Positions 15,341 through 22,623 of a stretch of 22,696 nucleotides of DNA are shown piece after piece; positions within the stretch are counted from its first letter, which is position 1; each line of letters begins with the position of its first letter. The notes under the pieces are model-generated. The model did no database searches and was not told the origin of the DNA. It worked only from the letters and a program-made list of their open reading frames with translations. Made by a program: the position numbers and the translations under genes. This DNA is from Zoogloea sp. (GTDB lineage: Bacteria; Pseudomonadota; Gammaproteobacteria; Burkholderiales; Rhodocyclaceae): positions 1 through 22,696 of the forward strand of contig JADKKC010000057.1 of assembly GCA_016720685.1 (NCBI GenBank), read 5' to 3'.

Positions 15341-15399
15341 GCAAAGAAGGCGACCCGGCTTCACCGGTCGGCCTTCGGCCGACTCCCCTGCGCTGCTCA

Positions 15400-15467
15400 C
15401 AACGGGCGGCCGGCGCAGAACTCGCCCTGCGGGCTCAGACAGCTGCGCCGGACTTCCCCGCCCGTTG
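15400..15467. repeat. Hairpin 2 of the left module, conserved 23-nt loop
   Basis: Outer stem CAACGGGCGG (15400-15409) / CCGCCCGTTG (15458-15467). Inner stem CCGGCGCAG (15410-15418) / CTGCGCCGG (15443-15451). The loop at 15419-15441 contains a GCCC-TGC-GGGC mini-stem and is identical to the reverse complement of 15616-15638. Confidence 0.85.
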
Positions 15468-15593
15468 CTGCGCGGATCAAAGGTTCAGACGGGCTTTCAC
15501 GGACACCGAGCCTTTACTGATACAGGGCTGGGCGACTGACCGTTGATCACCTGCATTTCCGGTCCCCTCTGACGTGCCGACTGGAGGTGATGA

Positions 15594-15655
15594 CGGGCGG
15601 AAAAAGGGCTTCGCATGTCTGAGCCCGCAGGGCGAGTTTGCGAAGACCCCGCCCG
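15594..15655. repeat. Hairpin 2 of the right module, same loop with a different inner stem
   Basis: Outer stem CGGGCGG (15594-15600) / CCGCCCG (15649-15655). Inner stem CTTCGCA (15609-15615) / TGCGAAG (15639-15645). The loop at 15616-15638 is the exact reverse complement of 15419-15441. The inner stem differs from the left copy but stays fully paired. Confidence 0.85.
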
Positions 15656-15784
15656 GCGCGCCCGGAAGGGCGGAGGTGGGGTTTCGCGGAGCATGCTCCG
15701 CGCCACCGTAGCCGGTCGGATGTGCAAATCCGACCGTGGGAGGGAACCCCCGAAGGGGGCGCGGCAGCGGGGTACGTTTTCTTG

Positions 15785-15816
15785 CCTTCTTCTTTGTCGT
15801 ACAACAAAGAAGAAGG
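15785..15816. repeat. Hairpin 1 of the right module
   Basis: CCTTCTTCTTTGT (15785-15797) pairs perfectly with ACAAAGAAGAAGG (15804-15816) around a 6-nt loop CGTACA. It is adjacent to the conserved CGCCCGCCGGGGCG block (15818-15831). Confidence 0.85.
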
Positions 15817-16012
15817 TCGCCCGCCGGGGCGAGACCCGGCCAATGTGACGCAAAACACGGGAAATCCGTCCCGCAAGGCCTCACCGGTTCGAGCTCGAAC
15901 GAATTACCAGCGAGCCCAAAAGCGGAGGGTGCTTTCGCACCGACAGGCAAGACCCTCAAAGCCCGGCGGACCCGCCAGTGACCGTGATTGCACACTTAAC
16001 GCGAACATCGCC

Positions 16013-16020
16013 TTTTTATC
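16013..16020. repeat. Right 8-bp direct repeat (putative target-site duplication)
   Basis: TTTTTATC directly follows the right terminal inverted repeat and is identical to 15168-15175. Confidence 0.6.
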
Positions 16021-16034
16021 TCCCACTGAAAACA

Positions 16035-16059
16035 CCAACGCCCCTTGCGGGGGCGTTGG
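16035..16059 (-). terminator. Rho-independent terminator of the exported-protein gene
   Basis: A perfect 10-bp stem CCAACGCCCC (16035-16044) / GGGGCGTTGG (16050-16059) with loop TTGCG. On the minus strand it is followed by TGTTTTC. It lies 28 bp beyond the stop of the gene at 16088-16684. Confidence 0.75.
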
Positions 16060-16087
16060 ATGTGTACTGCGCGGAAGGCCTGCCCGA

Positions 16088-16684
16088 TCAGGGCATGCAG
16101 ATCTGGCCGGCCACCGGGGCAGCCTGCCCGAGGCTGCTGCCGATCACGTGCAGCACGCCGGTCACGTTGGCAAAGGCGCCCTGCTTGTCGGTGCCCGAAA
16201 TGACCAGTTGCTCCGTCATGGTTTTCGCACCCACCACCTGACCGGTCGGGGCCAACACCGGCAGCGTCACGATCACGTCGGTGCTGTAGATGGTGGTTTT
16301 GCGCGAACCGGATCCCAGCGTGATCGCGCTGCGCGCGGTCTGCACGATCTGGCGCGGCCGGGGGTCCATGGCACCCTGAGGAATCGCAGCCGGCGTCTGG
16401 GTCATGCCCGCGGCTCCGGCGAGGTATTCGTTGGTCAGGCCGCGTAGCCCGTTGCCACCGGAAAACCGGCCAGGTTCAGCTTGACCGAGAAACACTCGCC
16501 CAATTGAGGCCGAAAACAGGCCGGCGGCAGCGCCTTCGGCAACGCCCGGCTGGTTGATCGTACAGGCGAAATCGGGCGTCAGCCGAACGGTGCCGACCAC
16601 CGGCACACAGGCAGCACCGGCCAGGCTGGAGGCGATCGTTAACAGCAGCGGAACGAGGATTTTGGGGGCCATTCGAGTGCTCAT
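16088..16684 (-). CDS. Exported protein of unknown function (199 aa; internal compensating indels likely)
   Basis: The signal peptide STRMAPKILVPLLLTIASSL is cleaved near LAGAA, giving a periplasmic or secreted protein. The mature part begins CVPVVGTVRLTPDFACTINQ and ends GSSLGQAAPVAGQICMP. It has few cysteines, at both ends. I do not recognise the family. GGAGAGATG lies just before the ATG at 16684; longer frames to 16807 lack support. Between about 16500 and 16443 the given frame reads RVFLGQAEPGRFSGGNGLRG. The next frame reads GECFSVKLNLAGFPVATGYA, which looks far more protein-like. It would fit if one G is extra at 16499-16501 and one base is missing near 16443. It ends at a hairpin terminator next to the mobile element. 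Confidence 0.75.
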   Translation of the reverse strand: MSTRMAPKILVPLLLTIASSLAGAACVPVVGTVRLTPDFACTINQPGVAEGAAAGLFSASIGRVFLGQAEPGRFSGGNGLRGLTNEYLAGAAGMTQTPAAIPQGAMDPRPRQIVQTARSAITLGSGSRKTTIYSTDVIVTLPVLAPTGQVVGAKTMTEQLVISGTDKQGAFANVTGVLHVIGSSLGQAAPVAGQICMP

Positions 16685-16956
16685 GAGACATCTCTCCGTA
16701 AAGGATTGAAGGAAAAGCGGCAGCGGGCTGCCGGCAGGCAGCGAATCAGCATTGCAGGATGCCAGAAAATTGCGGACGAATAACCATGTTAGTGTCGTGC
16801 ACATCACTCAATTCGGGTTATGTGACCGAACCTTGCGCATATCGCGCTGAAAATCATCCGCCGAGGCACGTCAGCGCCCGGATTGGTGCGGCCCGGCCGG
16901 CCCCTGCTAAAGTAAGCCCCCGCCGCTCCCGGCCTTCCATATTCCTGCGCCCCACA

Positions 16957-17877
16957 ATGATCGTCCGTCCCCGCCCGCGCATGCGGGAGCTCTTCTTTAT
17001 CTGGAAGGGCTCCATCATTCCGCTGATCCTGCCCCAGGTGCTTTTCGTCACCGCGGTCGCCACCCTCGTCACCCTGCTGGCCGATCTCATCGGGCCACGT
17101 TTTCCCGATTTCGCCACCGGCCCCTTCACCTTCCTCGGCCTGTCCCTGTCGCTGTTTCTCGGTTTTCGCAACAACGCCTGCTACGACCGCTGGTGGGAGG
17201 CCCGCAAGCACTACGGAAACCTGCTGGTCGTGCTGCGCTGCCTGGCCCGCGACAGCCAGTTGCTGGAAACCGACGCTGAAGGAAAGCAGCAACGCAAGGA
17301 CGTGCTCCGCCTGTGCACCGCCTTCACCAAGGCCCTGACCGCCCGCCTGCGCGACCGGCCCATCGTCGAGGCGGCGAAGGCCGAACTCTCGCCTGCCGAG
17401 ATCACCGCCATCAAGGCCGGCCACAACATCCCGGACAGCATCCTGCGCCTCGTCACCGCCCTGCTGCTTCAGGCCCGCCAGGCCGGCCGGCTGGATTCGG
17501 TCACCTATTGCGCCATGGCCGAGCACATCAACCAGCTCACCGCCATCCAGGGCGCCTGCGAACGCATCCGCTACACGGCCCTGCCCTTCGCCTACACCCT
17601 GCTGCTGCACCGCACCGCCCACATCTTCTGCGTGCTGCTGCCCCTGGGCCTGGTCCACTCCCTCGGCCACGCCACGCCGCTGCTGACTGCGCTGGTGGCC
17701 TATACCTTTTTCGGCCTGGACGCCCTCGGCGACGAGCTGGAGGAGCCCTTCGGCACCGCCCAGAACGACCTTCCGCTGGACGCCATCACCCGGGTCATCG
17801 AGATCGACATGGCCGAATACCGCGGCCTGGAGAACCGGCCCGAGCCGCTCAAGCCGCAAGACTTCGTGCTGATGTAG
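16957..17877 (+). CDS. Bestrophin-like (YneE/UPF0187) membrane channel protein
   Basis: A 306-aa inner-membrane protein of the bacterial bestrophin family, which form pentameric ion channels. The N-terminal segment MRELFFIWKGSIIPLILPQV leads into the first helix (VLFVTAVATLVTLLADLI). The family motif GFRNNACYDRWWEARKHYGN follows. Later blocks GACERIRYTALPFAYTLLLH and FFGLDALGDELEEPFGTAQ plus NDLPLDAITRVIEIDM are diagnostic; the last is the conserved acidic region. ATG 16957 is chosen because the frame upstream is not protein-like. The product length is then normal for the family. The upstream 270 bp hold no gene that I can see. The downstream RND operon starts 119 bp after the stop and has its own regulatory box, so this gene is probably a separate transcript. 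Confidence 0.92.
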   Translation: MIVRPRPRMRELFFIWKGSIIPLILPQVLFVTAVATLVTLLADLIGPRFPDFATGPFTFLGLSLSLFLGFRNNACYDRWWEARKHYGNLLVVLRCLARDSQLLETDAEGKQQRKDVLRLCTAFTKALTARLRDRPIVEAAKAELSPAEITAIKAGHNIPDSILRLVTALLLQARQAGRLDSVTYCAMAEHINQLTAIQGACERIRYTALPFAYTLLLHRTAHIFCVLLPLGLVHSLGHATPLLTALVAYTFFGLDALGDELEEPFGTAQNDLPLDAITRVIEIDMAEYRGLENRPEPLKPQDFVLM

Positions 17878-17936
17878 CACCGGCAGCGCCCCCCAGCCTC
17901 GCCCAGCGGCCTCGTAGCGGTGAATTCCGCATGAGG

Positions 17937-17953
17937 CTTAAGAAAACATTAAG
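17937..17953 (+). promoter_or_regulatory. Tandem TTAAG box (OmpR-family response-regulator site) upstream of the RND operon
   Basis: CTTAAG (17937-17942), five bases, ATTAAG (17948-17953): two half-sites 11 bp apart. This resembles the PmrA/CopR-type tandem sites recognised by OmpR-family regulators. It is 43 bp upstream of the adaptor start. The second half-site has A instead of C/T at position 1. No matching regulator gene lies in the window. Confidence 0.45.
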
Positions 17954-17996
17954 AAGCATCAGGGACAATGCCCCCTTGTCCCATGCAGGAGCCCCC

Positions 17997-19100
17997 ATGT
18001 CGCCGCAGCCCACCGCCCGTCGTCCCCACGTCCGCCGCCTGCTGCCCGCGCTCGCCCTGCTGGCCGGCGCTCACGGGGCCATCGCCGCCGATCCGGCCTT
18101 CGTCGCCATCTCCAACACCCAGGGCCAGGCCCTTGGCATCGTCGTCCAGCGCGTCGTGCCGGGCGGCGGCACCGCGGCATCCGGGCTGCCGGCCACGGTC
18201 GGCATTCCCAACAGCCAGGTGCGGGTGATCGCAGCGCCGCTGGCCGGGGTGGTCGAAAGCCTGGAAACCGCCCCCGGCATGAGCGTAAAAAAGGGCGAGG
18301 TACTCGCCCGCATCTCCAGCCCGCAGGCGCTCGAGCTGCAACGCGACCGCATCCAGGCCGACTCCCAGGCGACCCTCGCGCGCCAGAGCCTCGGCCGTGA
18401 CGAACAACTCTTTCGCGAAGGCCTGATCGCCGAATCGCGCCTGCAGGCAAGCCGCGCCAACGCGGCCCAGAGCGCCGCCCAGGCCACCGAGCGCCGCCAG
18501 GAACTCGCCCTCGCCCAGCACAGCGGCGGGCAAACCCTCTCCCTGGTCGCGCCTATCGCCGGCAACGTGCTCGAGCAGCACGTGAGCGTGGGCCAGCGCG
18601 TCGAGCAATCCGCGCCGCTGTACCGCATCGCCCGGCTCGATCCGCTGTCGGTGGAGATCCAGGCGCCGCTGGCCATCGCCGCCCGGGCCAAGGTCGGCAC
18701 ACCGCTCACCATTGCCTCGGCCGGCGCCAGCGGCAAGCTGATCGCGGTGGGTCGCGCCGTCGATCCGGCCAGCCAGAGCGTGCTGCTGCGCGGCCTCGTC
18801 ACCCAAGGCGCCGAGGCCCTGCGCCCCGGCCAGGCCACCTCCGTGGACCTCGCATTGGGCAACGCCACCGAAACCACGGTACAGGTGCCCGGCAGCGCCA
18901 TCCTGCGTCACGAGAACAAGCCCTGGGTCTTCGTCGCAGCCCGGGCCGGCACCGCCACCGGCTACCGCGCCACGGCGGTCACCATCATCGGCCGCAGCGG
19001 CGAGGCCACCGTCGTCTCGGGTATCCCGGCGGACGCCACGGTGGCCACGGCCGGCGTCTCGGCGCTCAAGGCCAGCTGGCTGGGTATCGGCAAGGAGTAA
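17997..19100 (+). CDS. RND efflux periplasmic adaptor (membrane fusion protein)
   Basis: A 367-aa HlyD/CusB/CzcB-like adaptor that bridges the RND pump to an outer-membrane channel. The signal peptide is VRRLLPALALLAGAHGAIAA. The barrel/lipoyl entry is VRVIAAPLAGVVESLETAPG then MSVKKGEVLARISSPQALE. The coiled-coil hairpin spans about LELQRDRIQADSQATLARQS to RRQELALAQ. The second lipoyl half is LVAPIAGNVLEQHVSVGQRV, followed by the beta-barrel and membrane-proximal domains. There is no Met/His-rich metal-binding N-terminal extension, so metal specificity is not evident. AGGAG lies six bases before the ATG at 17997, which fixes the start; the frame is open much further upstream but overlaps the bestrophin gene. 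It is the first gene of the pump operon. Confidence 0.92.
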   Translation: MSPQPTARRPHVRRLLPALALLAGAHGAIAADPAFVAISNTQGQALGIVVQRVVPGGGTAASGLPATVGIPNSQVRVIAAPLAGVVESLETAPGMSVKKGEVLARISSPQALELQRDRIQADSQATLARQSLGRDEQLFREGLIAESRLQASRANAAQSAAQATERRQELALAQHSGGQTLSLVAPIAGNVLEQHVSVGQRVEQSAPLYRIARLDPLSVEIQAPLAIAARAKVGTPLTIASAGASGKLIAVGRAVDPASQSVLLRGLVTQGAEALRPGQATSVDLALGNATETTVQVPGSAILRHENKPWVFVAARAGTATGYRATAVTIIGRSGEATVVSGIPADATVATAGVSALKASWLGIGKE

Positions 19101-19207
19101 GCGCCCCAAGGTGCGCGGAAGCCGCAGGGCCACACAGACCGCTCCGCCCACCCGTGGCCCCTGCCGCGGACACCCTCACCTCTCACACCTGACTCATCAC
19201 CCCCAAA

Positions 19208-22200
19208 ATGCTTTCCCGCCTGATCGAGTTTTCCCTCACCCAGCGCCTGCTGGTGCTGGTTGCCACGCTGCTCTTGATCGGCGCCGGCGTCACCGCCTGG
19301 AACGGCCTGCCCATCGACGCCTTTCCCGATGTCTCCACCACCCAGGTCAAGCTGATCATCAAGGCACCGGGCATGACGCCGGAGGAAGTCGAATCGCGCA
19401 TCACCGTGCCGATCGAACAGGAGATGCTCGGCATTCCACACCAGCGCATCCTGCGTTCCACGTCCAAATACGCGCTGGCCGACATCACCCTCGATTTCGA
19501 TGACGGCACCGACATCTACTGGGCCCGCCAGCAGGTGGGCGAGCGCCTCGCCGGCGTGATGGGCAACCTGCCGCCGGGCGCCACGGGCGGCCTCGCGCCG
19601 ATCACCACGCCGCTGGGCGAGATGTTCATGTTCACCATCGAAGGGCCGATCTCCCTCGAAGACAAGCGCACCCTGCTCGACTGGACGATCCGTCCGGCGC
19701 TGCGCACCGTGGCCGGCGTGGCCGACGTGAACAGCCTCGGCGGCGAAGTCCGCAGCTTTGAGATCGTGCCCGATCCGGCCGCCCTGGCCGCCCGCGGCCT
19801 GACCCTCGCCACGCTCCAGGCCGCGCTCGAAGCCAACAACCGCAACGACGGCGCCGGCCGCCTCAGCGAAGGCGAGGAAACCCTGCTGGTGCGCGCCGAA
19901 GGCGCCATCCGCAACCTCGACGACGTGCGCGCCATTGTGCTGCGCAGCCAGAACGGCGGCGTGGTGCGCGTGGGCGACGTGTCCACCGTGCGCATCGGCG
20001 CCCTCACCCGCTACGGCGCGGTTACCCGCAGCGGCGAAGAGGAAGCGGTCGAAGGCCTGGTGCTCGGCCTGCGCGGTGCCAATGCCGGCAAGGTGATAGC
20101 AGGCGTCAAGGCACGCCTCGCCGAACTCGCCCCGCAACTGCCGCCGGACGTCAAGGTGGTGGCCTTCTACGACCGCAGCGAACTCGTCGGCCGCGCGGTA
20201 TCCACCGTATCCAAGGCGCTCATCGAAGCCATCGTGCTGGTGGTGGTGCTGCTGCTCGCCTTCCTGGGCAACCTGCGGGCCGCGCTGGTGGTGGCGCTGA
20301 TGCTGCCGCTGGCCGCGCTGGCCACCTTCATCGCGATGCGGGCCGTCGGCCTGTCAGCCAATCTGATGAGCCTCGGCGGCCTCGCCATCGCCATCGGCAT
20401 GCTGGTGGATGCGGCGGTGGTGGTGATCGAAAACGTCGAAACCCAGCTCGCCGAAGGCGGCGCCGCGTCCCGCCAGCCGCTGCTGCACCTGGTCTTTCGC
20501 GCCACCCGCGAAGTGGCCTCGCCGGTGGCCTCGGGCATCCTGATCATCGTCATCGTGTTCCTGCCGCTGCTCACCCTCGAAGGCCTGGAAGGCAAGATGT
20601 TCGGCCCGGTCGCCCTGACCATCGTCTTCGCGCTGTCCGCCTCGCTGATCCTGTCGCTCACGGTGGTGCCGGTGCTGGCGTCCTTCCTGCTCAAGCGCGG
20701 CGACGCCCACGAGCCCTGGCTGATTCGCAAGCTGCAGGCCGGCTACGCCCCGCTCCTCGACTTCGCCCTGGCCCGCGGCAAACTGATGGTGGCCCTGGCC
20801 GGCGTGTCGCTGCTTGCCGCCGGCGGCGCCTACTTCAGCCTCGGCAAGGCCTTCATGCCCACCATGGACGAAGGCGACATCATCATGCAGCTCGAAAAGC
20901 TGCCCTCGATCAGCCTTGCCCAGACCATCGCCACCGATTTGCGCGTACAGCAGGCCGTGATGAAGGCCGTGCCCGAGGTGAAGGCCATCGTCGCCCGCTC
21001 CGGCTCCGACGAGCTCGGCCTCGACCCGATGGGCCTCAACCAGACCGACACCTTCCTCGTCCTCAAACCCCGCGACGAATGGCGCAAGCCTGACAAGGAC
21101 TGGCTCACCGACCAGCTGCGCGCGGTGATGGACAACTTCCCCGGCATTGCGCTCACCTTCACCCAGCCCATCGACATGCGCGTCTCGGAAATGCTCACCG
21201 GCGTGCGCGGCGACCTGGCCATCAAGCTCTACGGGCCCGATCTCAACACCCTCAACCACCTCGCCACCCAGATCGAAGGCGTGGTGAAGGCCGTGCCCGG
21301 CGCCGAGGACACCATCACCATCCGCAACGAAGGCGTGCAATACCTCAAGATTCAGGTGGATCGACTGGCAGCCGGCCGCGCGGGCCTCAATGTCGAAGAC
21401 GTGCAAAACGCGCTCAGGAGCCTGCTCGAAGGCCGCGTGGCCGGCACGGTGATCGAATCGACCCGCCGCGTGCCGCTGCTGATCCGCGGCCCGGCCGATC
21501 TGCAACGCGACCCGGACGCCTTCGCCGCACTGCGCATCACCACGGCCGACGGCCACAGCCTGGCACTCTCCAGCGTGGCCAGAATCGAGCGCATCGACGG
21601 CCCGGTCAAGGTCGACCGCGAAAACGCCCAGCGCTACTCGGTGATCCAGTCCAACGTGCGCGACCGCGACCTCGTCGGCTTCGTCGAGGAAGCCAAGGCC
21701 GCGGTTGCCGCCAAGGTGCCGCTGCCCGCAGGCTACCGCATCGCCTGGGGCGGCCAGTTTGAAAACCAGCAGCGCGCCGCGGCCCGCCTCGGCGTCGTGG
21801 TGCCCATCGCCCTCGGGCTGATCTTCGTGCTGCTGTTTTCCACCTTCGGCTCGGTACGCCAGGCCCTGCTGGTGCTGGCAATGGTGCCCTTCGCGATGGT
21901 CGGCGGCGTGTTTGCGCTGGCCGTTTCCGGCGAATACCTGTCGGTGCCGGCCTCGGTCGGCTTCATCGCGCTGCTCGGCATCGCGGTGCTCAACGGCGTG
22001 GTGATGGTGAGCTACTTCAACCAGCTCCACGCCCGCGGCATGCCCATCGGCGAAGTCGTCGTCGAAGGCGCCAGGCGCCGCCTGCGCCCGGTGCTGATGA
22101 CCGCCAGCATCGCCGCCCTGGGCCTCGTGCCGCTGCTCTTCGCCACCGGCCCCGGCTCCGAGGTCCAGCGCCCGCTGGCCGTCGTCGTCATCGGCGGGCT

Positions 22201-22294
22201 GCTCAGCGCCACCGCCCTCACCCTTCTGCTGCTGCCGCTGCTGTACCGCCGCTTCGGCATCGCCCCCGCTGCTCCCGAGGCCACCGTCAAATGA
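19208..22294 (+). CDS. CzcA/CusA-family heavy-metal RND efflux pump
   Basis: A 1028-aa proton-driven inner-membrane exporter. The N-terminal helix is LLVLVATLLLIGAGVTAWNG. The HME-RND signatures NGLPIDAFPDVSTTQVKLII and GMTPEEVESRITVPIEQEM follow. The fourth transmembrane helix has IGMLVDAAVVVIEN (residues 396-409) with the proton-relay Asp at 401. VDAA is closer to the monovalent-metal CusA type than to the DFG...VDGAVVMVEN of CzcA. The periplasmic part (SGSDELGLDPMGLNQTDT, TQPIDMRVSEMLTGVRGD) resembles CzcA-like pumps and has Met residues that could bind soft metals. Substrate is therefore left open. The second half repeats the fold and ends in LLPLLYRRFG. It starts 107 bp after the adaptor and its stop overlaps the DUF3240 start (ATGA), so they are coupled. 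Confidence 0.93.
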   Translation: MLSRLIEFSLTQRLLVLVATLLLIGAGVTAWNGLPIDAFPDVSTTQVKLIIKAPGMTPEEVESRITVPIEQEMLGIPHQRILRSTSKYALADITLDFDDGTDIYWARQQVGERLAGVMGNLPPGATGGLAPITTPLGEMFMFTIEGPISLEDKRTLLDWTIRPALRTVAGVADVNSLGGEVRSFEIVPDPAALAARGLTLATLQAALEANNRNDGAGRLSEGEETLLVRAEGAIRNLDDVRAIVLRSQNGGVVRVGDVSTVRIGALTRYGAVTRSGEEEAVEGLVLGLRGANAGKVIAGVKARLAELAPQLPPDVKVVAFYDRSELVGRAVSTVSKALIEAIVLVVVLLLAFLGNLRAALVVALMLPLAALATFIAMRAVGLSANLMSLGGLAIAIGMLVDAAVVVIENVETQLAEGGAASRQPLLHLVFRATREVASPVASGILIIVIVFLPLLTLEGLEGKMFGPVALTIVFALSASLILSLTVVPVLASFLLKRGDAHEPWLIRKLQAGYAPLLDFALARGKLMVALAGVSLLAAGGAYFSLGKAFMPTMDEGDIIMQLEKLPSISLAQTIATDLRVQQAVMKAVPEVKAIVARSGSDELGLDPMGLNQTDTFLVLKPRDEWRKPDKDWLTDQLRAVMDNFPGIALTFTQPIDMRVSEMLTGVRGDLAIKLYGPDLNTLNHLATQIEGVVKAVPGAEDTITIRNEGVQYLKIQVDRLAAGRAGLNVEDVQNALRSLLEGRVAGTVIESTRRVPLLIRGPADLQRDPDAFAALRITTADGHSLALSSVARIERIDGPVKVDRENAQRYSVIQSNVRDRDLVGFVEEAKAAVAAKVPLPAGYRIAWGGQFENQQRAAARLGVVVPIALGLIFVLLFSTFGSVRQALLVLAMVPFAMVGGVFALAVSGEYLSVPASVGFIALLGIAVLNGVVMVSYFNQLHARGMPIGEVVVEGARRRLRPVLMTASIAALGLVPLLFATGPGSEVQRPLAVVVIGGLLSATALTLLLLPLLYRRFGIAPAAPEATVK

Positions 22295-22623
22295 AGCCCG
22301 ACACCCCGTCCTGCACCCTGCCCAACGTCGTCCTGACCCTCGTCATGCCCGTCGACGTGGAAGAAGCGCTGCTCGAAACCCTGCTCGAACACCCCGAACT
22401 CGCCCCCGGCTTCACCAGCCAGAAGGTTGAAGGCCAGGGCCAGCGGATCACCTTCATCGGCACCTCCGAACACGTGCGCGGCCGCGCCGCCTGCTGCCGG
22501 GTTCAGCTCGTCGTCCCCCTGACCGACGCCAACGCCCTGCTCGACATCCTCAAAGCCAGATTCGCCACCAGCCGGGTGTTCTTCTGGATGGTGCCGGCGC
22601 TCGCCAGCGGGAGGCTCGCATGA
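22291..22623 (+). CDS. DUF3240 protein (PII-like partner of metal RND pumps)
   Basis: A 110-aa soluble protein. NVVLTLVMPVDVEEALLETL and the PII-like beta-alpha-beta pattern with VQLVVPLTDANALLDILKAR and FFWMVPALASG match DUF3240, which typically follows CzcA-type pump genes. The molecular role is not established; a regulatory or metal-sensing role is inferred from the fold and gene neighbourhood. The ATG overlaps the RND stop in ATGA. Its own stop overlaps the next start in the same way, so three genes are translationally coupled. The cysteine pair AACCRV could matter for metal sensing. Confidence 0.88.
   Translation: MKPDTPSCTLPNVVLTLVMPVDVEEALLETLLEHPELAPGFTSQKVEGQGQRITFIGTSEHVRGRAACCRVQLVVPLTDANALLDILKARFATSRVFFWMVPALASGRLA

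Larger units (their letters stand above)
15176..16012. mobile_element. 837-bp non-autonomous, MITE-like element with 22-bp terminal inverted repeats
   Basis: The ends (15176-15197 and 15991-16012 reversed) match at 20 of 22 positions around GGCGRTGTTCGCGTTAAGT and are bordered by identical 8-bp direct repeats. There is no transposase or other credible gene inside. The short open frames are Arg/Pro-rich shadows. The interior consists of two diverged copies of one module facing each other. Each has CGCCCCGGCGGGCG (15297-15310; reversed 15818-15831), an A/T-rich hairpin, and a larger hairpin with a conserved 23-nt loop. It separates the histidine kinase from an exported protein and accounts for the 1-kb gap between genes. 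From memory, similar repeats with the CTTTCTT...AAGAAAG hairpin are scattered through beta- and gammaproteobacterial genomes. I cannot name a family or the transposase that would move it. Confidence 0.65.

Noticed and set aside
15477..15995. Several open frames of 70-270 codons inside the 15.2-16.0 kb element
   Set aside because: They overlap on both strands, are rich in Arg/Pro/Ser, follow the inverted repeats and have no ribosome binding sites. Better explained as structured non-coding DNA.
20354..22030. Very long antisense open frame (558 codons) opposite the RND gene
   Set aside because: GC-rich codon usage on the real strand leaves the opposite frame open. The product is His/Gly/Val/Gln-rich with no recognisable domain, and the RND protein on the other strand is unambiguous.
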